A stretch of DNA of 64,000 nucleotides from Cepaea nemoralis. Lineage: Eukaryota > Mollusca > Gastropoda > Stylommatophora > Helicidae. The translations under genes and the position numbers were made by a program. Below are positions 57,025 to 64,000 of this stretch, one piece after another. Location: positions 487,001 through 551,000 of the forward strand of contig JACEFZ010001379.1 in the NCBI GenBank assembly GCA_014155875.1. The letters are read 5' to 3'. The notes below the pieces were generated by a model that saw nothing but the letters and a program-made list of their open reading frames with translations, was not told where the DNA came from and ran no database searches. Each line of letters opens with the position of its first letter. The first letter of the stretch is position 1.

Positions 57025-57240
57025 GATGAATCGTTGGCGCTTCTATCTCCAGGAAATAACTCCATAGGATCAACAGGACACATCATCTTGGTTGTCGCTT
57101 AGGAGCCTCTGGGGACTGTATACCTTGGAGATAACAAGATGAAATTATAAGTAAGTGTGTACAGGATTAATTAATATAAACTATTATTACAGCGCATAAC
57201 TAACAGTGGGTGTCCGTCAGGGGTGATTATAGGGTGATGA
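57025..57240 (-). promoter_or_regulatory. Probable Zic 5' UTR and upstream flank
   Basis: It lies immediately 5' of the Zic start on the minus strand. No TATA box or Kozak-defining feature can be fixed, and a 5' UTR intron cannot be excluded. Confidence 0.3.
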
Positions 57241-57365
57241 TCTGTCTATCCATCTAACTGTCGATCGGTAGGTGGGTCAGGACAGTTGGTTTGTCTGTCT
57301 ATACCTGTCTGTCCGTCTGTCTGTCTATCGTTCCGCTTGTCCACCCGTCCTTATGTTTGTCAGCC
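57241..57365. repeat. Degenerate CTGT-rich simple sequence
   Basis: GTCTGTCTAT and GTCCGTCTGT units. The open frame through it (100 codons) has no domain. Confidence 0.7.
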
Positions 57366-57700
57366 CGTTCGAAAACTTCAAAAAATAAAACAAAAAAAAA
57401 CTCCAAATTCTGCAGAGCAGCATAAACAGTTTCATCAAATGGAGCAACCTGAACTATCTGTAAACATGTCAAAGATGAAGTCAATGCCTATTATCACCAG
57501 GCAAAGACATTTCAACTTCTCCAAATTGTACACTAGGACTCTTCAGAGAGTCAATGTAGCAGTACACAGCTTTTGGTGTAATCATTGATCAACACTTAAC
57601 GCGGCTGGTAATTTCCTTTGCTGCGCTTAACAAAAGTTTTAAACCAAAAAAGACATTCCAGGTGGCCAAAGTAAAGAATTGCCGTGGTAACAGCCTTCTG
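57366..57700. other. No recognisable feature
   Basis: No repeat family or exon could be supported. Confidence 0.45.
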
Positions 57701-57711
57701 TCTCTTGCTCA

Positions 57712-57868
57712 TTCATACATTCAGTAGCATGTCCTTTGCAGAACCTCGCTCCCATAACAACCTTCTGGAAAACCTCTCGATCATAAGCAAGATGTCCCGC
57801 GTCCGAGATAATTCGCCACATCCTGCACCCATTTTCTCGTTGGCCTTCCTCTTCCTCTCTTCCCGGGC
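57712..57868 (-). mobile_element. LINE-C 3' end, fused to LINE-D
   Basis: The minus strand ends TGCTACTGAATGTATGAATG and encodes GRPTRKWVQDVA followed by the DILLMIERFS-type end. Upstream it joins LINE-D sequence at about 57868, and the minus frame stays open across the junction. Confidence 0.72.
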
Positions 57869-58125
57869 TCGGTCTCTTGTGCTGCCATTAATTTCTGACA
57901 CCGACGTTCCTCCACATCATGATGTAAACCTGTCCAGCCTCTACCCTCTTGATCTCCCTCTGCCACTCCTCCGTCCATTCTTTCCAAGATGACGACATGC
58001 TCTAGCCTTCCTCTTCTCATGACAAGCCGAAAGAATGTGGACTGTCTTCTTCTGATGCCAGTAACCATTTCACTTTGTGAGTTAACTTCTTGCAAGATAT
58101 CTTCATTGCTCTCTTTCTCTATTAT
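57869..58125 (-). mobile_element. LINE-D 3' fragment
   Basis: The minus strand encodes GIRRRQSTFFRLVMRRGRLE and then a LDRFTS/VRNWWQH-like region in shifted frames, related to 31235-31400 and 60145-60420. Confidence 0.65.
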
Positions 58126-58127
58126 TG

Positions 58128-58312
58128 TAAGTCATAACAGAAGCAGAGGAAGAGGTCGACCACGTAAACGATGGACGTAGGGAATAACAGAGTCAATGGG
58201 AATATCGATACATGAAGCCCATAAGCGGGCACTCTCCCGCTGTTTATACTTCACCTCGACACCTCAAGGTACAAGAGGAACATGATGAGATGAGATGAGA
58301 TGAGATGAGATG
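58128..58312 (+). mobile_element. LINE-H 3' end with (TGAGA)n tail
   Basis: The plus strand encodes RSRGRGRPRKRW, a stop, then SMGISIHEAHKRALS, and ends in about six GATGA units at 58283-58312. The terminal 90 bp recurs at 41035-41108. Confidence 0.7.
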
Positions 58313-58414
58313 AGAGCTCTCTTTCTCTTAGTTCACGGTGTTCTCACCATTCTTTCAGAAATTCAACAAAGTACGTTTATACTTTTTTTTTAAAAAGTTA
58401 CTTATTCCCTAACA

Positions 58415-58622
58415 GGACGTTGCAGTCAATACCAGTATTTTTCAGCTGTTGTTGATGTTCTTGGCAAGATTACGCTACCGAATCTCGCGCTGCTGTATTC
58501 CCCATGTGGTTATACGAGATTACAGAGAAAGTCGTTAACCTCTTCGCCATGGAGGTCCAGCAATAACAAACTACTGAACGTAAAAATACTGGACTTGATT
58601 GTGACGTCCTGTAAAAGACATC
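58415..58622. mobile_element. Two SINE2 pieces in inverted orientation
   Basis: A reverse piece (ACAGGACGTTGCAGTCAATA ... head at about 58485-58545) is followed by a forward piece (AATAACAAACTACTGAACGT ... GTGACGTCCTGTAAAAGACA). The GACGTCCTGTAAAAG ends point outward on both sides. Confidence 0.65.
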
Positions 58623-58737
58623 AAATTAACTTTAACTTAGATTGTATGTTTAATATGATTTGTGAAACAAAGAATAGAATGCGTGCTCAAGTCTAACTCC
58701 TTTTAAAATAACGTTCAATAGTTCGTTCTGTCTGTCT

Positions 58738-58910
58738 CATTCAGTGAGTCTTTCAGTCAGTTTGTCTGCCTGTTTGACAATCAGCATGCCAGCTAGTCTA
58801 CCAGTCAGTGTGTCAATCAGTGTGTCAATCAGTGTGTCTCAGTGTGCCGGTAAGTGTGTCAATCAGTGTGTCAGTCAGTGTGCCAGTCAGTGTGTCAGGC
58901 AGTCTGTAAG
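58738..58910. repeat. 12-bp minisatellite (CAGTGTGTCAAT type)
   Basis: Units alternate CAGTCAGTGTGT and CAATCAGTGTGT. Degenerate at both ends. Confidence 0.85.
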
Positions 58911-58919
58911 ATCATCATC

Positions 58920-59160
58920 CAGTTATAATAAGTCATGAACACACGCTATCTGAACAGTGACAGGTACACTATTTTGCTATATATTACACATTTATCCCAG
59001 CCCACTGCCAGACACAAACGATACATAACCAGTCCGAGATAGGACTCACAAGACAAGAAATAGGGTGAATGAACCCACAAAAACCACGGACCTCAACAAT
59101 AACCACAGTTGATAAAGCAGGTTAGACGAGGCCGAATTTGGAATTTTTGTTTTTGAAAAT
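58920..59160. other. No recognisable feature
   Basis: Contains one stray unit of the 31-bp repeat that follows (near 58982-59010). Confidence 0.45.
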
Positions 59161-59179
59161 TGGAATTGGAATTGGAACC

Positions 59180-59345
59180 CACTCCTACATATTACAAGTT
59201 TATCCCCGCCCACTGCTACAAATTACACATGTATCCCTGCCCAATGCTACATATAGACATTTATCCATGCCAGCTGCTACACATTACAAATTTATCCCCG
59301 CCCACTTCTACATATTACACATGTATCCCCGCCCACTGCTTAGTT
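59180..59345. repeat. 31-bp minisatellite, about 5 copies
   Basis: The unit is near CTACATATTACACATTTATC plus CCCGCCCACTG. Confidence 0.92.
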
Positions 59346-59869
59346 TAAAACAACAAAACACATACAAACAGCACACAATACCAGAAATGGTAGGTTGCAG
59401 ATAGATATAGAAATACCGGCGTGGAGAAACAAGTGTGTACCTCGCTTGAAACCCTTCTAACCAGGTCGTGCATAATAATTTTTCAATGACACAGGTAAAG
59501 TATTTGTTGAGCAGTTATAGGGGTACTCTAGACGAGGGATTCTCAAACTTGATATTTGTGTAGCTCTTCACAGTTATCACAGTGGAATCGCCCACGTCAC
59601 AGCTTGCGATTGATTAATAATAAGCGTTTTAATATTTTCTCTGTTTTTCCAAGTTGAGTTTCTTATGCATCTCATCTCACACGACGCGATGTTACGCTTG
59701 TGTTTCTCTAGGACTGCCCATGTCTGGCATTCGAAATACAGCGTTGAGACGAATATAGCACCCAGCAGCTTCGTTTTTGTATGGATGTTTATATTATATT
59801 ATATGCATATTACATGTATGCTCTATGGTGATTGGATTGCGGACGCAATTAGTAATCACGCATTCAGTG
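59346..59869. other. No recognisable feature
   Basis: No exon or repeat family identified. Confidence 0.45.
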
Positions 59870-59990
59870 ATCAAAACACATGTAGCGGGTGAGTTGCAGC
59901 AGACCGCTTTGCGTTGGTTTTTACGAAATGGTATGGGCGCCTGTCGTTCAGAAAAGCTATGGCAAACTACTGAACAGTAGTACCTGGTTT
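59870..59990 (+). mobile_element. SINE2 fragment
   Basis: It contains a TTGCAGCAGACCGCTTTGCG segment like that in 32372-32582 and AAAGCTATGGCAAACTACTG. Confidence 0.62.
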
Positions 59991-60144
59991 TCTCATCGTG
60001 TGGCCTATTCAGCACCATTGTATTTTTCTCACCTCTTGATCTGCTTAGCTCTGTCTAGTTACTTTCTGTTCCCACTCATAAGCGATGTTGTAATGTCATT
60101 TTAGGCACTATAATGTGTGAATAAAAAGCTATGAAGATGTCTTG

Positions 60145-60420
60145 AAAGAAATTAACACACACAGAGACCTGGCTACACGTTCCAGTAGAAGACAACCCAC
60201 ATTGCTTGAGCATGTCGTAAGAAGGGGATAGCTGGGGTATGTCGCCACAACGGAACAGTTGGAGGGGAGAAGAGGCTGGCAGAGACCGTGAACGAAGATC
60301 CTGGACAGTTTAACATCGTGGCATGAAGGGCCGTCGGTATCAGAAATGATTGGCAGCACACGAGACAAAATGCTGTGAACAGACATGATCACCAACGCCA
60401 CACGGCATGGTCTATAAGAA
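60145..60420 (+). mobile_element. LINE-D 3' fragment
   Basis: Decayed coding sequence on the plus strand (SRRQPTLLEHVVRRG, then ILDSLTSWHEGPSVSEMIGS-like reading and TRDKML) is followed by a CACACGGCATGG end. Related to 31235-31400. Confidence 0.65.
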
Positions 60421-60920
60421 GAACAATGTGTGAAGGCCTGACAGAACATACTCCAACAACATAACTTATCATGGGACAACCTTAACTTTTCTGTTCGTTT
60501 TTTTCCCCCGCTATATCCGAATTGCAAACTTCCATTCGACCTGCTGTGTTTGTATTGTCGTATCATATATGCGTCTGATTTCTTTTTTTTTTTTTTTTTA
60601 ATTACAACTCTCTGTCTTTTTCAACAGGAGTTGCCGTCTATTATTGCTGGATATTGCGAAATGAAGTAATTACCTCTAAAAGGAATCATCAATGGGGAGC
60701 GACTCAACACATACAAAATTGCTGAAGATTTTTTCAGCATTTCTAAGGATGTTTGCGAATTAACCGCTCGTTCATTCGTTGATGAGCAGAGGGACATGTG
60801 ACAGCACTGCTTTCATCCTCTTTGCTATTATAATACTCGTAATTAATATCTTTATCATCCCAATGTCTATTTCTGCTATTGTTTACTAATACTGTTGCTG
60901 CCCCTAAAACGCCACTACCA
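60421..60920. other. No gene; T-run near 60583-60600
   Basis: No supported exon or transposon end. Confidence 0.45.
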
Positions 60921-60924
60921 CCAA

Positions 60925-60928
60925 TATG

Positions 60929-61005
<77 letters not shown>

Positions 61006-61026
61006 CACCACCACCACCACCACCAG

Positions 61027-61068
<42 letters not shown>

Positions 61069-61095
61069 CACCACCACCACCACCACCACCACCAG

Positions 61096-61158
<63 letters not shown>

Positions 61159-61176
61159 CACCACCACCACCACCAG

Positions 61177-61275
<99 letters not shown>

Positions 61276-61305
61276 AACAACTACTACTACTACTGCAACA
61301 ATTCT
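60925..61305. repeat. (ACT)n / (ACC)n compound trinucleotide array
   Basis: Blocks of ACT and ACC alternate three times, each ACC block ending in ACCAGC before ACT resumes. This shows that a compound unit of about 60-110 bp was itself duplicated. Long Thr, Tyr, Val or Ser frames are artefacts. Confidence 0.96.
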
Positions 61306-61600
61306 TCTTCTTCTTTTTTCGTTCGCTTGAAATATTGCTATAACTGCAATGTTGTCTCTTGTATGAATCTAACAATCATTGTTTTTAGTTCACTCAGCGG
61401 TCACCACAAAAATTATAACTACTTATATTAATATCTAAGCTATTAAGCTTTAGTAAGCTATTTTGTGAACCCTATTATAAAAACTAACAATTTTGCTACT
61501 GCGACTACTGCTACCGTTATCTTCATGACGACAAACACTACTGCTAATACTGCACCAACAGTGAATACAGTAATACGTACTGCAATTATACATACTACGA
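61306..61600. other. No recognisable feature
   Basis: Sequence with scattered ACT remnants only. Confidence 0.45.
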
Positions 61601-61604
61601 CTAT

Positions 61605-61770
61605 ACGTACATTACAAGTATCTCAGAAGTCGGAGTGGGTTCGCCTGATTTGCGAGGGATACTAGTAATAGGAAAAGTTAACCCACACGCAAAAATCAGT
61701 TTAATGCACTAGAAATAATAGCACGTATATTGACTGCGCTTGAGTTGAAAGTGAGCGAACGTTTAACAAA
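61605..61770 (+). mobile_element. SINE1 3' fragment
   Basis: It contains CAGAAGTCGGAGTGGGTTCG, GAAAAGTTAACCCACACGC and GTTGAAAGTGAGCGAACG. Confidence 0.78.
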
Positions 61771-61857
61771 ATACGATCATTGGTATTAATACGGCAACGA
61801 CTCCAACCATTATTATTACTGCTGCTGCTGCATCCCCACGACGCTTGACGGCAGAAG

Positions 61858-61953
<96 letters not shown>
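61858..61953. repeat. (GAT)n microsatellite
   Basis: About 31 pure GAT units. It might be a relic LINE tail, but no LINE body adjoins it. Confidence 0.97.
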
Positions 61954-62027
61954 CAATAAATACAACAACTGCAATGACTACTACAGCTTCAACCAGTGCA
62001 ATGACTACTACCACTACTCATTCATTT

Positions 62028-62380
62028 ATTCAGTAGAATCTCCTTTACTCGCTCCCATAACAACAGTCTGGAAAACTTCTCTGTCATAAGCAAGATGTCC
62101 CTCATCCGATACATCCATCTGGAGATCATGTGTCACATCCTGAAACCATCTTCTTCTTGGCCTTCCTCTTTCTCTCTTCCCGGGCATATACCTCTCCATT
62201 ACTGTTCTCTCCAAACTTTAACGTCATTTCAAGTGACCAAAATATTTCAGATTTCTTTGTTTTATCGTCTTTAGTAGCCAACCCTCTTCAATACTCAGCT
62301 CTTGAAGTATGGATGTATTTGTCCTTTTCTGTATCCAAGATATTCTTACCAATCACATCTATAACATTTATATTCAAAGG
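62028..62380 (-). mobile_element. LINE-C 3' end, 22-bp target-site duplication
   Basis: A 353-bp 5'-truncated insertion encodes GRPRRRWFQDVTHDLQMDVS, a YFGHLK-like piece and upstream GWLLKTIKQ. It is flanked by an identical 22-bp sequence at 62006-62027 and 62381-62402 that begins TACTACCACTACTCATTC. It inserted beside the tail of the LINE-C copy on its right. Confidence 0.9.
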
Positions 62381-62402
62381 TACTACCACTACTCATTCAT
62401 TT

Positions 62403-63745
62403 CATTCATTCATTCATTCATTCATTCATTCATTCATTCATTCATTCATTCATTCAGTAGCACGTCCTTTGCAGAACCCTGCTCCCTTAACAACCGTCTG
62501 GAAAACTTCTCAATCACAAGCAAGATGTCCCGCGTCCGAAACACCAATCTGGAGATCATCCTCCACATCCTGCATCTATCTTCTCTTTGGCCTTCCTCTT
62601 CCTCTCTTCCCAGGCATATACCCCTCCATTATTGTTCACTCCAAACTTTCATGACGTTTCAAGTGACCAAAATATATCAATTTACTTTGTTTTATCGTCT
62701 TTAATAGCCAACCCTCTTCACTTTTCAGCTCTTGAAGTATGGATGCATTTATTCTTTTCTTTATCCAAGATATTCTTAGAACCCGTCTATAACATTTATA
62801 TTCAAAAGCATTTATGTGCTGTTCAGCTTGTTTAGTAAGTGTCCAGGTCTCACAGGCGTATGTTGCAATGGGGAATGGTAATGCGTGATAGATGTGTATG
62901 CTTTCTTCTCCTCCCGCTTTAATTAGTTCAGCTGGTATCTCATCACATCCCGGTGATTTACCATTCTTCAGGTTCTTTATTGCCCATGCAATTTCATCTA
63001 ATGAAGGTTCAGGTTCTGTCTCTGCTGTCATTGGTTCATGTATATCATTCATATCCTCACAGTCATTCATATCATACATTCCACTGCAGTATTCCTGCCA
63101 TCTTTCTAGAATTTGTCTAGATTCTGTTAAGGTATTTCCCAACTTGTCACATATAACATTTAATTGAAGTTGAACATTTCTAGTCAATAACTTCATTTCT
63201 TTGAACATTTCGTAATATCTTCCATTCTTATGATATTGCTCTATTTTAATACAACAATCTTGTATATATTGGTTTTTGTCCTTTCTTGTGTTCTTTCTTA
63301 TTTCCCGTGTTAAAGATTTATACGTCATCCTACTGTTATCGGTTTCTCCTTTCTTTTTCAGTTCCCTTCGTTGTTTTATTAATTCTAACGTGCGTGGTGT
63401 AATCCATGGCTTATGTTGCTTAGTCCTGGTCGGAATTAAATCTTTGGCTGCTGTTATCAAGATATCTCTAGCTTGTACTGCCAGTTCATCAGGTGTAATT
63501 TCCTCTTGCACAGACATCAAGACCCCAAAACAATTCCTCACTTCTACGTTGTACGCATCTGGTATTTTTGTGAGATCAAAACGAAGTGGCTTTGGTCCTC
63601 GGGTAAGCTTTGTGAGTTTTAATTTCAGATCTGCTTCTAATAACTGATGATCTGTATCACAGTCTGCACATCGTAGAGCTTTTGCAGAAGTTATGCTTGA
63701 TCTCCATCTTCTTTGTATTAAAATATAATCTACTACTACTGCCGC
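62403..63745 (-). mobile_element. LINE-C copy with internal RT deletion and (TGAA)n tail
   Basis: It runs from a 5' truncation at about 63740 inside the endonuclease (DYILIQRRW) to a tail of about 14 TGAA units at 62403-62455. An internal deletion near 62875 removes the RT palm. Confidence 0.88.
62636..63738 (-). pseudogene. LINE-C endonuclease tail, RT fingers and thumb joined in frame
   Basis: About 367 codons are open on the minus strand. The order is the end of the endonuclease (DYILIQRRWRSSI, CDTDHQLLEADL), the linker, RT fingers (NLKNGKSPGCDEIPAELIKA near 62935), then an abrupt jump at IYHAL/PFPIATYACETW near 62876 to the thumb (EYKCYRRVLRISW, GWLLKTIKQSK, YFGHLKRHESLE). The palm with the catalytic Asp pair is missing, so no polymerase activity is possible. 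The frame is intact on both sides of the junction. The first codons (MAAVV) are flanking DNA. Confidence 0.88.
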
Positions 63746-64000
63746 CATGAAATAATGTAAAGTAAATGTAACGCTTAATTACTCTTTCTTTTACTTAATC
63801 TATATCTGTATTCGAAATTGGTGACAAATACACAGTCGCCCAATGGAATATTATGTGGCTATTATCTTCACATATTTTTGTTGTCTGCAGTGTCCCACTT
63901 CTATCTCCAAGTCTCCTGTCCCACTCTTGTACAGCTACTACCTACACTTTCATTCATGTTATTGTTAGGACCACTGGCGTATAGAACCCTTCTCCAGGGA
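63746..64000. other. No recognisable feature at the window edge
   Basis: Short flank with no gene or repeat that I recognise. Confidence 0.45.

Noticed and set aside
60743..61431. Poly-Ser, poly-Thr, poly-Tyr and poly-Val frames
   Set aside because: Produced by the ACT/ACC array.

Overview
The window looks like nuclear DNA of an invertebrate animal, most likely a lophotrochozoan and perhaps a mollusc (inference). The reasons are a split bilaterian-type Zic gene with GT-AG splice sites, a very high load of microsatellites and minisatellites, RTE/BovB-like LINEs, tRNA-derived SINEs, mariner and hAT elements, and no operons or bacterial signals.

Only one host gene can be supported: a Zic/odd-paired family zinc-finger transcription factor on the minus strand. 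Its first coding exon (56151-57024) carries the ZOC motif and zinc fingers 1-3. Its second coding exon (35103-35812) carries fingers 4-5, a polyglutamine stretch and a C-terminal EWYV motif. The two are joined in phase across an intron of about 20.3 kb (35813-56150) and give a predicted 527-residue protein. The intron holds a nearly complete LINE, a hAT-type MITE, a 1.75-kb 16-bp satellite and several SINEs.

The rest is repeats. 1-6.6 kb: SINEs, two copies of a ribozyme-headed retroposon and a 24-bp minisatellite. 6.7-10.3 kb: two LINE-A copies head to head. 11.6-16.2 kb: a short GAA-tailed retroposon, a 54-bp minisatellite, SINEs and LINE fragments. 16.2-23.7 kb: one nearly full-length LINE-B on the minus strand, opened by four nested insertions whose target-site duplications can be read (a 144-bp retroposon, a 1657-bp ribozyme-headed retroposon, a mariner and an RNase H-bearing LINE). 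24-27 kb: 43-bp and 57-bp arrays and LINE fragments. 27-35 kb: AT microsatellites, LINE-C fragments and SINEs. 35-57 kb: the Zic gene and its intron. 57-64 kb: upstream of Zic, with LINE-D, H and C fragments and trinucleotide arrays.

The most interesting system is a family of non-coding retroposons (called RZ here) whose 5' end folds as an HDV-like self-cleaving ribozyme. Pairing covaries between copies. They end in the same (GAA)n tail as LINE-A, and a discrete family of short elements of about 130-155 bp has a related 3' end. LINE-B carries a separate HDV-like ribozyme remnant at its 5' end. LINE families A, B, C and H end in four different simple repeats (GAA, GAT, TGAA, TGAGA), which plausibly seed part of the local microsatellites. 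Family names A-H, RZ and SINE1-4 are local labels, not database names.
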